Assembly (NCBI GenBank): GCA_905221605.1
Contig: CAJNDS010000626.1
Coordinates: 1-64,000 of the forward strand
DNA length: 64,000 nt
Reading direction: 5' to 3'
Origin: Symbiodinium natans
Taxonomy: Eukaryota > Sar > Dinophyceae > Suessiales > Symbiodiniaceae
The position numbers and the translations under genes are program-made. Within the stretch, counting starts at the first letter, position 1; the number at the start of each line of letters is the position of its first letter. Shown here in pieces: positions 43,425 to 54,187 of this stretch. The notes beneath the pieces are model-generated. The model was not told the origin of the DNA, ran no database searches, and worked only from the letters and a program-made list of their open reading frames with translations.

Positions 43425-45698
43425 ACTCTCACCCCTCACCCCTCACCCCTCACCCCTCAACCCTCAACCCTCAACCCTGAACCCAAAATCATCAGGGCGA
43501 GGGCCCACCTCCTCGGTGTGGCTTGGCGGCCACTTGCTTCGAGTGCTGTCTGCAGCCGCCCTGGCGAAGGCACTGGAGGATATGGGGGTTTAGGGTTTAG
43601 GGTTTCGGGTTTAGGGTTTAGGGTTTCGTATGCTTCCCAGAAGAAGCAACTCCAGAATTTTTGGGGGTGTTTGTCCCTGAACCCTAAACCCTGAACCCTA
43701 TTTGGGAAATGCCCATGTGGGTGGAAGAGGGTTGTTGGATGAAGTTGAGGGTTTGGGGGGGGGGGGGGGGGGGATGTTGAGGGGTTTTGAACATATTGGG
43801 CTATTTAGGGGATTCTTGCCCGCAGGGCTCCAAGGGGAGACGCTTTGAGGTGTGTTTCTCTTGTCTTCTTGTTTCGGGGGGGCGGGTCAGTGCTCTGGGT
43901 TTGGGATGCTGCGGGGGCTCGCACGAACCGTGTTTTGTTTTTTTTGGTTGGTTGGGCTTAGGTTTTTCGGCGATCCCCATCCAGAGAGGACATGTCGACC
44001 CGGGGTGAGGGTGTGCAAGAGGGCTTGTACAAGGAAGCTCCACATCCCCACTCCACACCCTAAACCCTAAACCCTAAACCCTAAACCCTAAACCCTAAAC
44101 CCTAAACCCTAAACCCTAAACCCTAAACCCTAAACCCTAAACCCTAAACCCTAAACCCTAAACCCTAAACCCTAAACCCTAAACCTAACCCTAAACCCTA
44201 AACCCTAAACCCTAAACCCTAAACCCTAAACCCTAAACCCTAAACCCTAAACCCTAAACCCTAAACCCTAAACCCTAAACCCTAAACCCTAAACCCTAAA
44301 CCCTAAACCCTAAACCCTAAACCCTAAACCTAACCCTAAACCCTAAACCCTAAACCCTAAACCCTAAACCCTAAACCCTAAACCCTAAACCCTAAACCCT
44401 AAACCCTAAACCCTAAACCCTAAACCCTAAACCCTAAACCCTAAACCCTAAACCCTAAACCCTAAACCCGAAACCCCGCCACCTCGTGGAGGTGGAAGAG
44501 CTTGACAGCCAGCATCCTTCGCCACCAGGTTGCAGCTGGAGTTCTCCGAGGGTTTAGGGTTTAGGGTTTAGGGTTTAGGGTAAAGCGGTAGCGTTCAGTT
44601 GTACCGGCCGCCGCCTGGCGCGGGCGGCCTATGGTTTAGGGTTTAGGGTTTAGGGTTTAGGGTTTAGGGTTTAGGGTTTAGGGTTTAGGGTTTAGGGTTC
44701 AGGGGTACCGACCCCAATAACATAACCTTCCAGAGAAAGATATGGGCACCCTATCATTGAGAACCGCCCTCCCACCCAAACCCTTTCGCCTAGACCCTTA
44801 TCAGAAGCATAGGGTTTAGGGTTTCTTGAGGAGGGTTGCTTCTCAAAGCTGGGTTGCTGTTAAGGACCTTGCACGAAGCCACACGAAGCAGGAGTTGGGA
44901 TGTTCCCCCTTCTACAAGCAGTCCTTAATAGGGATTAGAATAGGGGGTACTCTAAACCCTAAACTCTAAACCCTAAACCCCAAAGACTACAATCCCCATT
45001 AAGGAGCTGGTAGTATGAGGGCGAACATCCCAAGAGCCAGTTCCTTAGCAACTCCCGGAGAAAGCCGCACCACCGCATGGCGACGTCGAAGTGCCATGGG
45101 GTTTAGGGTTTAGGGCTTAGGGGTTTAGGGTTTAGGGCTTAAGGTTTATGTCACAGTTTAGGGTTTAGGGTTTAGGGTTTAGGGCTTAGGGTTTATGTCA
45201 CAGTTTAGGGTTTAGGGTTTAGGGGTTTGGGTTTAGGGTTTAGGGTTGGAGGGGGTGTGGGGTTTCGGGTTTCGGGTTTAGGGTTTAGGGTTCAAGCCAA
45301 ACGCTGATTCGAGAGTCAGATGCTGCAGATGTTCAGGGCTTCGGGTCCACATTGGGGTTTTTACCAGTGGGCTTGAGTCATGGGTTCCCCTACTAACCCC
45401 CTCTATCCTACCCCCCCCGCCCCCAGGTTCCCCGATTATTAAGCCTAACAGAGACGGGGGTAGTGGGGAAATCCATGATTGGGGGGGGCGTGACGGACCC
45501 CGACGTAGAAGAACCCGCCCGTACGTTTTTCATCCAAGGAACTTGTCCTGGAGCTCCAGGACGTCACAGCTCAAAGGCTTGCACGTCCGGATCCTGGATC
45601 CGGTCTTCGTTTTTTGGTTTCTTCGGGCATGTGGGCCAGTTGTGGTGCACGGCTTGGCCCGACTGCTCTCCAAGCCCCGAGGCCCTGAATCACCCTGA
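42624..45698 (+). CDS. Seven-exon gene with telomere-repeat introns, 172 aa, unknown function
   Basis: Exons: 42624-42660 (ATG), 43496-43587, 44509-44551, 44599-44633, 45049-45100, 45314-45383 and 45509-45698 (TGA), 519 nt, in frame at all six junctions. Pieces: MEELAVQDLANAG; TSSVWLGGHLLRVLSAAALA; PASFATRLQLEFSE; VVPAAAWRGRPM; QLPEKAAPPHGDVEVPW; DAADVQGFGSTLGFLPVG; VRILDPVFVFWFLRACGPVV (a possible membrane helix) and ARLLSKPRGPESP. Codon bias is strongly GC-ending. Four donors are exactly GTTTAGGG, one is GC. Intron 3 is 47 nt. Intron 2 contains the longest telomeric array of the window, and intron 4 a family C element with a telomeric insertion. No family recognised. The sixth exon and the last frame are the weakest parts. 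Confidence 0.55.
42743..42812. mobile_element. Family D copy 2
   Basis: CGGGAATGAGGGA and GGGCACTCATTCCCTCG form the ends, with CCTATATATACCTTTTAAGGGATTATA between. It matches the intron at 1101-1190 and lies in intron 1 of the 42624-45698 gene. Confidence 0.6.
43313..43482 (-). repeat. Homogenised CCCTCAA array with CCCCTCA blocks
   Basis: About 24 units, mostly CCCTCAA, in repeated blocks with CCCTCAACTCTCACCCCTCA. It precedes exon 43496-43587. Confidence 0.9.
43588..43628 (+). repeat. TTTAGGG array at donor of exon 43496-43587
   Basis: Starts GGG|GTTTAGGG; one TTTCGGG variant. Confidence 0.8.
44057..44474 (-). repeat. Largest telomeric array: ~60 CCCTAAA units
   Basis: About 418 bp of almost pure CCCTAAA with two contractions (AAACCTAACCC) about 140 bp apart, so the array may itself have been duplicated. 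It closes the intron before exon 44509-44551. Confidence 0.95.
44552..44598 (+). repeat. 47-nt intron of four TTTAGGG units plus acceptor tail
   Basis: GTTTAGGG x4 followed by TAAAGCGGTAGCGTTCAG. It joins GAG G|TT GTA in frame. A second array opens the next intron (44634-44703, GTTTAGGG). Confidence 0.6.
44895..45034. mobile_element. Family C copy 5 with telomeric repeats inserted
   Basis: TTGGGATGTTCCCC and AACATCCCAAG are the ends. After GATTAGAATAGGGGGTAC, where other copies continue straight into CATAATCCCTATTAAGG, about 37 bp of CTCTAAACCCTAAA units is present before ACAATCCCCATTAAGG. Confidence 0.7.
45101..45295 (+). repeat. TTTAGGG array with a duplicated TTATGTCACAG segment
   Basis: Begins at the donor GGG|GTTTAGGG. 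The non-telomeric insert TTTATGTCACAGTTTAGGG occurs twice ~45 bp apart. Confidence 0.85.
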
Positions 45699-46217
45699 AA
45701 CGCGAGAAGAGGTTTCGGGTGTAGGGCCTTATTGGTTCAGCTTCGGGTTAGGGGGGTCTTCCAAAGGCCCCCCATTCTAAGCGAGAAGTTTGCACGTGGC
45801 CGAAAGGTCCTGCGCGCTTCTGCCCGCGCCGCGGCAGCACGCTTCGAAGATGGCAGCAGCCAGGACACAGCCAGCAGCCGGGACCCCTGGAAATTTCTAG
45901 AGGCCCTAAGTCCAGTGTTTACGATTTTGGGATTCCCTTAAACCTCAAACCCTAACCCGAAAGATCCTTAACACCGATACCCCGTAAGCCGGAAGCCCCA
46001 AACCTACGCTTTCAACTTGAGGCCCAATACTTTAGGGTTGAAAGTCATCCGAAGCCCCAGAGATCAAACCTTGAGGCCCTGATGCTTAGGCTTCATGGGG
46101 TGTAGGGTTTAAGGTTTAGGGTTTATGTTGATTTTGTGGTGTTCAGTTGGGTTTAGGGTTCAAGGTTTGTGTGTAAAGCCTGAGGTTTGCGTGTCACCTG
46201 CTCTTGTGGCTTCGGAG

Positions 46218-46464
46218 ATGTGGGTTTCAGGTGCAGGGTGTAGGCCTCCCAGGCAGGATAAGGGGGACCCTTAAACGGGGAACCCTTCTTAACCCTCTTG
46301 TGGCTCTCTTAAACAGGCGCCCTATTCGGAGGGTCAAAATCCCCAAGGGTCCCCCTAATCCTATCCCCTATAGGCTCCCGATGTTTGGGAGTTATACCGC
46401 AGCTGCTCTCCAAGAGCTTGAGGACGGCACCCGGTATTTGGCCTTGCAAGATGCACTTCCCTAA
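46218..46464 (+). CDS. Small two-exon frame split by introner-like element B (41 aa)
   Basis: 46218-46252 and 46374-46464 join as AG|G to give an ATG-to-TAA frame: MWVSGAGCRPPR, then MFGSYTAAALQELEDGTRYL and ALQDALP. The right exon has clear coding character; the left one is short and could be part of a longer upstream exon. Function unknown. Confidence 0.35.
46253..46373. mobile_element. Introner-like element, family B copy 1
   Basis: GCAGGATAAGGGGGACCCTT at the left pairs with AAGGGTCCCCCTAATCCTAT near the right end; the last bases are CCTATAG. GC...AG boundaries coincide with the element ends. Confidence 0.65.
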
Positions 46465-46916
46465 GCCCTAAAGTCTAAACCCGAAACCCTAACCCCAAAC
46501 CCTAAACCCTAAACCCTAAATCCTAAACCCCAAACCCTAAACCCTAAACCCTAAGCCCTAAATGGATGCTTCCCCCGCTTCCTCGTAATCTTTCCTTGAC
46601 TGGCACCCCCTCAGCCCTGAACCTCAAATGGGGGTTTACGATATTAGAGTTTAGGGTTTAGGGTTTGGGGTTTGGGGTTTAGGGTTTAGGGCTTGGGGGT
46701 ACCCTATTGGGGTCCTCATTACAAGGGGGGGGGGAAAAATAGGCGTCCCTTGGGGGTCTTTTTTGGGGGCACCCGAGCTGGCGCCCTGATCACCGGGAGT
46801 ATGATTCTTGATTCATAGGGTGTAGGGTTAGGGTTGCCTCACTCCCCATTACCCCGAAATCCAACGACGCGTGCGCCCAGGCGCGCGGGCCCCAACCTCG
46901 GAAATGTGGAAAACAG

Positions 46917-47113
46917 TTTTCCTGAGAGCTCCGACTCGTCAGTGGAACAGTGGCGCGATAAAGTGGCGCAGCCGCAGCTGTGTTCCAGGTACTTACAACG
47001 GCTTAGCTCCGAGTCCCCAACACCTTGGTTGAGGGTTGAGATTTTACGTTTGGCCAAGGCGTCTGCAGCGACTGCTCCGGGCTCAGAATGTGTCATCTTC
47101 CGCTTCACTTTAG
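46917..47113 (+). CDS. Exon of an unrecognised gene
   Basis: After GGAAAACAG the frame reads FPESSDSSVEQWRDKVAQPQ, then LRVEILRLAKASAATAPGSE and CVIFRFTL, ending TTTAG|GTGAGC, a strong donor. The open frame extends further upstream (to ~46834), so the acceptor is uncertain. Confidence 0.55.
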
Positions 47114-47624
47114 GTGAGCACGCTTGCTCAAAAGCGGCGGAGAGGCGGAGGCATTCCACTCATGGATCTGGCGTCCTTGTGTAGACAGCGTTGTGATGGA
47201 TGCTGCATGCAGACCTTCCATGCTGCATCCAAAGCGGAACGTAACAGGTACTGGCCGTAACTTGTTCTGGGGGGTTGAATGCCCCCATTCTGATCAACCC
47301 CCCTCCCCCCCGCCCTCCATTTGTCAAGCCTCCACCTGCCTTCCTGCGTAAGCTGTGGAATCCCTCCCCGCCCATATACGAGCAATAGGTTAACCCTAAG
47401 TTCCAGTAAAGCATGAAGCATCTTCATCTGCCCATCACGTATCCTAGCTGCTGCGGCCTTGGCAAACAGCCCACTTGCCAACATGGCTTTCATTCCTAAA
47501 CCCTAACCCCTGAACCCTAAACCCAAAGCCCAACTTGCTCGCCAACCCCGACCCTTTCCGGTCGACTGTATCCATCAGCACGCCTGCCCTTCCCAATATC
47601 CCGGGCATCTTCCTGTCTTTTCAG

Positions 47625-48090
47625 CCGCGAAGTTCTAGCTACAACTTCTTCGCTGCCGACAGCATGACGACGCAGAAGCATCCCTTGTTTTCAGGCTTTC
47701 ATCTGATAAGGGGCACTTCGCGAAAAGCAAACGACCCAGGCCTTCCCCTCCCGCACGCAACGTATTCAGGAGACACTCTTCAGGGATCAGCAGCATTGGG
47801 GTGCAGGGTAACCAACCCTAAACCCTAAACCCTACACCCTAAACCCTTTGTTAGCCCATGTGAAATCAGGCTTCCCGAGGTGATCCTCTGCTGGAAGCGG
47901 TTTCGGGCCATGCGCGTGACGAGGCCGTGTGCAGGGAGGGCGGGGGTTTAGGGTTTAGGGTTTAGGGTTTAGGGTTTAGGGTTTAGGTTTAGGGTTTAGG
48001 GTTTGGGGTTTAGGGATCTGTGATCAAAGTTGCCTCAGCCATGGGAAGCCTGCCGCACGACATTTCTGGATCCTGGTTCTCTTTTCAAAG
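47625..48090 (+). CDS. Three consecutive exons in one frame
   Basis: 47625-47807 (after TTTTCAG; PRSSSYNFFAADSMTTQKHP, donor AGG|GTAACC), 47870-47945 (after AAATCAG; SRGDPLLEAVSGHARDEAVC, donor GGG|GTTTAGGG) and 48039-48090 (after CCTCAG; MGSLPHDISGSWFSFQ, donor CAAAG|GTTCTC). Phases match at both joins. The short intron 47808-47869 (62 nt) holds a CCCTAAA stretch. Function not recognised. Confidence 0.5.
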
Positions 48091-48245
48091 GTTCTCACCC
48101 TAAACCCTAAACCCTAAACCCGAAACCCGAAACCCTAAACCCTAAACCCTAAACCCGAAACCCGAAACCCTAAACCCTAAACCCTAAACCCGAAACCCGA
48201 AACCCTAAACCCGAAACCCTAAACCCGAAACCCTAAACTCGAAAC
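47946..48245. repeat. TTTAGGG array, exon, then CCCTAAA/CCCGAAA array
   Basis: 47946-48015 is G-rich and opens the intron. 48099-48245 is C-rich and shows a regular mixture in which pairs of CCCGAAA alternate with runs of CCCTAAA. Confidence 0.85.
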
Positions 48246-48595
48246 CCCAAAAGCAAATCGGCCTCGGGGACAAGAACGCTCCACTCTAAATTCTCGTCCC
48301 TTTGGGGATCCTACTAGAATACGGAGCCTTACATATTCTGTACGCATATGTATATATTTCCCAAAAGGCACACGTTCTTGAGAATCCCCCACATCCCAGA
48401 CAGCGCACCCCATTAGACTGACAAGCGAGAGCATCCAAAATGCCTCATCTACAATATCTGTGAGGCAAGAGACGTGAGGTTGATCCAAGCCTTTGAAATC
48501 GCTTAGGGTCTCGGGTTTAGGGTTTAGGGTTGAGGGTTTAGGGTTTAGGGTTTAGGGGTTAGGGCAACTGCATGCTTGCTGCCTTCTCCTCAAAG

Positions 48596-48690
48596 CCAGT
48601 GACCGATCGCGGCTCTGACAGCCTGGCCGCGACCGCCATGGACAAAGCCGCCGATGCCTTGTTTACTCCCTTGCAGCCGGGGCTTCCGAA
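48596..48690 (+). CDS. Exon of an unrecognised gene
   Basis: Frame VTDRGSDSLAATAMDKAADA, then LFTPLQPGLPK; a GC donor (GCTTGCTTATT) then leads into a TTA microsatellite. The acceptor is CAAAG or CCAG. Confidence 0.5.
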
Positions 48691-48694
48691 GCTT

Positions 48695-48892
48695 GCTTAT
48701 TACTATTATTATTATTAGTATTATTGTTAGTATTATTAGTATTATTATTATTGTTTTAATTTTTATTATCATTCTGATTATTATTATTACCCTTATTACT
48801 ATTATTACTATTATTATTTCTATTATTAGTACTCTTATTGTTGCTACCATTAGTATTCCTATTACTATTACTATTACTATTATTCTTCGACT
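48695..48892. repeat. TTA/TTATTAG triplet microsatellite
   Basis: About 200 bp of ATTATTATTA-type units directly after the exon donor. The two frames reading Ile repeats are artefacts. Confidence 0.9.
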
Positions 48893-48899
48893 TTGAGAC

Positions 48900-49688
48900 A
48901 GTGTTGTTTTCACTTGTCGGGGTTGGGGATTTTATGTATGAGTATTCTTGAGGTGTGCGACGTCAGCTTTATCATGCGGTCCTGTTCATGTAATCTTGTT
49001 GGGGTTTTACAAGAAGTGAGCTACAAAAACCATCAAGTCAAGCGTCTTTGAGTGGCGAGCGAGGTCAAGAGCACCTCTAAAGCCAATAAATATTAAGTGA
49101 CAAAGAATTGCTTGGGATGTTTCCCCTTATACTAGCAGTCCTTCATAGGGATTATAATAGGGGGTACCATAATCCCTATTAAGGACTCTTAGTATAAGGG
49201 GTATTAAGAGGAGAGTACGTTTGCACAAAGGCGAAATAACGTATTTTCTAAGGAACTGATGTAGCTTATAATGATATACCCGTGAGCCAATAAGCAGGCA
49301 CACGAAAAGAATTCCATAAAGTAAATGCAAATGGAGAAACACATATTGGCTTATAAAGTATGTACATTATGAGGGATTTAGGGTTCAAGATTTAGTATTA
49401 GTGGAGCACGTGAATCCTTGAACGAAAAGTGGAGCACATGAACTACACTAATGATAATATTAATGGCGCTCTTTTCATTTCATTTCGCGTGCTCGTTTAA
49501 ATACATTGCTGCAGAGAGAATATTTGAATGAGTGCACCAAAAGACCTTACGTTTGACCACATTATTTGCTGTAATCTTTTTGTTTATATGGTTCACCCGT
49601 GTGTCATTAATGATATCTGTCCTGGCCCTCAGTCTTTGCTTGTATTTCATGCACCACTGAGGTTTGTAAAGCAGCCTCAAGTGTTCCC
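48900..49688. other. AT-rich stretch without a supported gene
   Basis: Apart from the family C element at 49111-49202 I see only AT-rich sequence with short frames of no coding character. Confidence 0.5.
49111..49202. mobile_element. Inverted-repeat element, family C copy 6
   Basis: CTTGGGATGTTTCCCCTTAT at the left. Inside, ACTAGCAGTCCTTCATAGGG pairs with CCCTATTAAGGACTCTTAGT. The right outermost arm is eroded. It serves as the reference for the insertion point in copy 5. Confidence 0.7.
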
Positions 49689-49966
49689 CTAAACCCTAAA
49701 CCCCAAACCCCAAACCCCAAACCCCAAACCCCAAACCCCAAACCCTAAACCCCAAACCCTAAACCCTAAACCCTAAACCCTAAAACCCTAAACCCTTCCC
49801 CTGGATGATCTTCCCTCAAAGGGCCATCCGCGGGCCAGCCAAGGATTATGCTGCCCGTGGGGCCTCCTCGGCGTCGGAGTCTGCTGTCGTCCTCGATTTC
49901 CTTCGTCAGCTCCCTCTGCCCTTTCCGGAAGAGAGAGGCGCAGGCACTGTGGCCACTGTGTACTGG
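49689..49966 (+). CDS. Exon 49822-49966 preceded by CCCTAAA/CCCCAAA array
   Basis: The array 49689-49797 has seven CCCCAAA units, then CCCTAAA. After CCCTCAAAG the frame reads AIRGPAKDYAARGASSASES, then VVLDFLRQLPLPFPEERGAG and TVATVYW, ending TGG|GTTTCGGGTTTAGGG. A second frame (PSAGQPRIML...) is also open, but this one has more natural composition. Confidence 0.5.
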
Positions 49967-50274
49967 GTTTCGGGTTTAGGGTTTAGGGTTTGGGGTTATA
50001 GGCGGGCTGCTTTGTAGGGAAGTTGAAAGCCCCCAACACACCTCGACGCCATAATCGTCCCCAAGCCCGACTTTAAAGAGCCCTGAAAGGCTCAGAGAAG
50101 CCGCATGGGTCGTGAAGCAGGAACAGTCCTCAGGTAAGGAGGTCTTGGTTAAATCAGAGCAGGATACTCTTAGTTTAGGTACAGAATACTAACCCGACGT
50201 ACAGTGATACCTTGTATCTTCAAGTCACCCTGAAAGGCAACTGACAGCGTCCCGGGGGAAACGCGAATGCATCT

Positions 50275-50755
50275 ACGAATCCGCTAATCCGCACACGAAT
50301 CCACGAATCCGCGCGCCAATCCGCACGCCAATCTGCGAATCCGTGCATCCGTGTACGAAGCCGCGAATCCGCAAATCCGCGCGGAAACTGCGAATCTGCA
50401 AACCCGCATGTGAATCCGCACGCGAACCCACGAATCCGCGCGCGGATTGGAGCTTTAATCTGCGAATCCGCACGCGAATCCGCGAATCCATGCGCAAGAG
50501 CCCGTAAATTTGTCTGGGAAGTCCCGAATCCGCGCGCGAATCTGCGAATCCGTGCGCGAATCTTGCCCTGGCCAGTGCATGCCAATGCATGCACTGGTAG
50601 CGTGGAATCCACGTATCCGCAAACTCACGTGCCATTCCGCGAATACGCGACTCCGCTTGCGAATCAGCGAAATTGAGCGAACACGCGCGCGAATCCACGA
50701 ATCCATGAGCGAATCCGCGAATGCGCGAATCCGCGCGCTATCGAATCTGTGAAAG
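50275..50755. repeat. Minisatellite of CGAATCCGCG units
   Basis: Dozens of 8-16-bp units (GAATCCGCGCGCGAATCTGC) produce Arg/Ile/Ala/Asp frames on both strands. The block is interrupted at 50560-50600 by TGCATGCCAATGCATGCA. Confidence 0.85.
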
Positions 50756-50910
50756 CAACGCCGTCGATACAGATGTGCCAAGCTCTAACACCTTATACGA
50801 ACTCAACGCCCAAGCAGCCGTGCAGTCTTAAAGCGCCTTTTGACCCCTAAAATTCTTGAAGACCCTAATCTTCCTTTAAGCCATGAAAAGCCCTTGATCC
50901 TCCAGAAGCC

Positions 50911-51292
50911 TAAACCCTAAACCCTAAACCCTAAACCCTAAACCCTAAACCCTAAACCCTAAACCCTAAACCCTAAACCCTAAACCCTAAACCCTAAACA
51001 GAACCGTTAGAAACCCTTCCGGCCCTTCACACCTTTAAAAACTGACCCTGAAAACTGTTTAGAACCCTTAGAAGCCCCCTCGAAGGAAACACCCCGCACA
51101 CCCGGAGGCCCTAAACCCTAAACCCTAAACCCTAAACCCTAAACCCTAAACCCTAAACCCTAAACCCTAAACCCTAAACCCTAAACCCTAAACCCTAAAC
51201 CGTAACCCTAAACCCTAAACCCTAAACCCTAAACCCTAAACCCTAAACCCTAAACCCTAAACCCTAAACCCTAAACCCTAAACCCTAAACCC
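50911..51292 (-). repeat. Two long CCCTAAA arrays
   Basis: 50911-51000 (~13 units) and 51110-51292 (~26 units) are separated by ~110 bp. The second closes the intron before exon 51315-51375. Confidence 0.95.
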
Positions 51293-51314
51293 AAGTCGCA
51301 AGGTCCATTGCCAG

Positions 51315-51375
51315 GCGAGTGATGGCACCTCCTCGACGGACACCACGGCTTCCATTCCGCCCTTTGGCTGGTTGG
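51315..51375 (+). CDS. Exon between CCCTAAA and TTTAGGG arrays
   Basis: After CATTGCCAG: ASDGTSSTDTTASIPPFGWL, donor TTGG|GTTTAGGG. Nearly every third base is G or C. Confidence 0.5.
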
Positions 51376-51486
51376 GTTTAGGGTTTAGGGTTTAGGGTTT
51401 AGGGTTTAGGGTTTAGGGCTTAGGGCTTAGGGTTTAGGGTTTAGGGTTTAGGGCTTAGGGTTTAGGGTTTAGGGTTTAGGGTTTAT
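51376..51486 (+). repeat. TTTAGGG array at donor of exon 51315-51375
   Basis: About 15 units, three of them GCTTAGG. Confidence 0.9.
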
Positions 51487-52233
51487 GGGAGGGTCAAGGG
51501 AGCTTCAGGGGGAGGGTCTATTTGGGTTTTTTTGTTTAGGGGGTCTTTGGAAGTGTTTTAGGGGGTTTGGGGCGTGGGAGCCGGCGAGCTGGATGCAGTA
51601 GTGTGCAGATATGGCAGCACGCCAAGGCTGCCCATTTACGCAACTCAAAGCCAAACAAAACAGACTTTAGGGTTTGGGGTTTGGGGTTTGGGGTTTGGTT
51701 TTTTTGTTACCGTTGCCAAACCAAAACAAAACTCACATGTCAAAAGCTTTCAAAATTCAGAGCCGTCCGTATCCGAGCAGAAGTCTTTTCTGGAAGTTTC
51801 AGGTTTGTGTTGGGTAAACCCTGAACCCTAAACCCTAAACCCTAAACCCTAAACCCTAAACCCTAAACCCCAAACCCCAAACCGGGGCGTTCTGGGCCGT
51901 CCGGGAAAGTTGTATGGCTTCTCCGGAGATCCCCGCCTGTTGCCGTCCTTTGTAGTAGGAACTGGAACCCCCCAGGGCTTCCAGCGACCTAGTTGCCTCC
52001 AGGGGCCTCCCAAAAGGTTTGCAGGCGCCCGGAGTATCGGCTTTGTGGGTTGGTCTCTTAAAGAAATTTCTCGTAGACTGTCATTGTAAAGCCCTCTAAA
52101 TCCTAAATCCTCAACCCTAAACCCTAAACCCGAAACCCTAAACCCTAAACGCTAAACCCTAAACCCCAAACCCTAAACCCGAAACCCTAAACCCTAAGCC
52201 CTAAACCTTTGGGGCTCTGGGTTCCGAGGCCAG

Positions 52234-52325
52234 ACTCAGACATCCTGGACATACCGGGCACGCCTCGCACGGACGCCCCGACGCCCTCGCCAAGGATGCA
52301 ACCTCGGCAACTTGGGCGATTCAGG
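52234..52325 (+). CDS. Exon between telomeric arrays
   Basis: After GAGGCCAG the frame reads SDILDIPGTPRTDAPTPSPR, then MQPRQLGRFR, donor AGG|GTTTAGGG. A CCCTAAA/CCCGAAA array (52100-52205) precedes it. Confidence 0.45.
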
Positions 52326-52393
52326 GTTTAGGGTTTAGGGTTTAGGGTTTAGGGTTTCGAGAAGTTCGGGGTAGAGGATGGCTCAGGATTCAG

Positions 52394-52555
52394 GTTCCAA
52401 GGCGTCCCGCCTCGCAACACACCCAGGATATATGAGGTCTCGCATCCTCAAAGCAAGTGGAGAGCGTGCTGGCAACCTCCCAAACCTCACACGGCAAAAT
52501 AGAGCTCTGCAGAACAGACAGGCCCAACTCCCTGGAGCACATGGGGTTTCGGGTT
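52394..52555 (+). CDS. Exon of an unrecognised gene
   Basis: After GGATTCAG: SKASRLATHPGYMRSRILKA, then SGERAGNLPNLTRQNRALQN and RQAQLPGAHG, ending GGG|GTTTCGGGTTC. Basic, soluble-looking. The phase does not fit the previous exon as modelled, so one boundary is wrong or another exon intervenes. Confidence 0.45.
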
Positions 52556-52969
52556 CACGGTTTAGGGTTGAGGGTTTAGGGTTTTGTGTCTTGCTCTAAT
52601 CTCTAATTAAGTAAGACAAGCACTGGCCCTAAACCCCGTTTTGGAAGTCTTCCTTCTCTGTCCCCAGGAAAAGCAAATCGGGCAGAACTTTTAGGTCCCA
52701 TTTATCCCCCCGGGCTTGACCTGTAGCTCCCAAGATCTTAATTTACACCTCCGGACATGAATTTAGGTCCCAAGCCCGTAGTCAAAACTTCGGGCCTTCG
52801 TTCCTGTGCCCTTGATTGAAGCCTCCGGAAGCCCTTGAGACCCGTAAGCTTCCCCCCAAGCAAATGCAGTAAGGAGGTTTCAGGAGCTTAAAAGGTCTAG
52901 GCCCCATGATTTTAGCTCCAGCAAACCCAATCGTCGCTGGCGAAGCTTGCGTTTCGGGTTTCAAGTTAG

Positions 52970-53218
52970 CCCTAAGCCCTAAGCCCTAAGCCCTAAGCCC
53001 TAAGCCCTAAGCCCTAAGCCCTAAGCCCTAAGCCCTAAGCCCTAAGCCCTAAGCCCTAAGGCCTAAGGCCTAAGGCCTAAGGCTTAAGGCCTAAGCCCTA
53101 AGCCCTAAGCCCTAAGCCCTAGGCCCTAAGCCGTAAGCCCTAAGCCCTAGGCCCGAAGCCCTAAGCCCTAAGCCCTAAGCCCTAAGCCCTAAGCCCCAAC
53201 CCCAAGCCCTAAGCCCTC
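52970..53218 (-). repeat. Homogenised CCCTAAG array
   Basis: About 35 units of CCCTAAG with a block of GCCTAAG and a few CCCTAGG: a telomere-variant array, almost free of the canonical unit. Confidence 0.95.
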
Positions 53219-53227
53219 TTAACTCAG

Positions 53228-53312
53228 GCGAGTGTCGTTTGACCTGACACCGGAGATTATCGAGATTGAGGACACCCGGTGGGTTTTCGTACGGACTCTT
53301 CATGGCCGGCCA
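53228..53312 (+). CDS. Exon of an unrecognised gene
   Basis: After TTAACTCAG: RVSFDLTPEIIEIEDTRWVF, then VRTLHGRP; donor CCA|GTTTAGGATC. Acidic, beta-like. Very clear coding character. Confidence 0.55.
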
Positions 53313-53928
53313 GTTTAGGATCTTAGTGTTAGGCTTTCGGGTTTAGGGTTGGGGTTTAGGGTTTTGGGTTTAGGTGTTGAGTGCCTAGTGCCTTGAATAT
53401 AGTTAAACCCACTTCGGCCTCAGCCTGTCGAGGTACCTTACATGCGCGGCTTGTCTTCCCGCCGCAGGCACGCGCGCCACCGCGCTTTGAATGAATCTAC
53501 GGCTTGTGGGTATTTCCCAAATACGGAAACCCCCGTTTCTTCCCCCAACAATAGTAGAGCGCTTCTTCTTGGACCACCCCCTGCTCCCCCCCCCCCCCAA
53601 CAAAAAAAAAAGGCTGCCACCTCTGTTTTCAGAAGCCCTCAATGTGGTCAGCTCGACAGGTTCAGGGTTTGGAAGGTTGAGTGCATAAAGGAGGGCTTCG
53701 GACTTAGAGTTTAGGGTTTACAGGGCTCTTGGGTTTCGGAATCACGAGCTTCACCTGAAACCTGTGCTTCTGGGAGGTTGAAGGCCCACCAGATAAACCC
53801 CCATATACCCTCACCACCCCTCCTGTCACCCAAACATCTCAAACACCGCAACAAGACTCCACCCCCTCAACATGCTAGCCTTCACAAGCCTTTGCCTTGT
53901 GCCAAAGGGTAGCTGCATGGGGACTTCA

Positions 53929-54051
53929 TATGGGCCCCGAACCTCCCTTTAACGGGTTCTGAAGTATGGGCCCTTATTTGTATAGGGTATATGAGGGATA
54001 CATAAGAAGTCCCCTTTTGAGGGGCCCATACTAAGGTCTGGTTCGGGGTAC
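53929..54051. mobile_element. Inverted-repeat element, family E copy 1
   Basis: Outer arms GGGCCCCGAACC and GGTTCGGGGTACC. Inner arms AGTATGGGCCCTTAT and GAGGGGCCCATACTAAG. Confidence 0.6.
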
Positions 54052-54091
54052 CTCAGAGCTTTCGGGGTCAGCATCGAAGGTGGCCGAGCTT

Positions 54092-54187
54092 CGGGTTTAG
54101 GTTTAGGGTTTAGGGTTTAGGGTTTAGGGTTTAGGGTTTAGGGTTTAGGGTTTAGGGTTTAGGGTTTAGGGTTTAGGGTTTAGGGCT
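54092..54187 (+). repeat. TTTAGGG array
   Basis: Thirteen nearly exact units. No exon is recognised immediately before it. Confidence 0.95.

Noticed and set aside
50220-50781. Arg/Ile/Asp-rich frames on both strands
   Set aside because: Direct translation of the CGAATCCGCG minisatellite.
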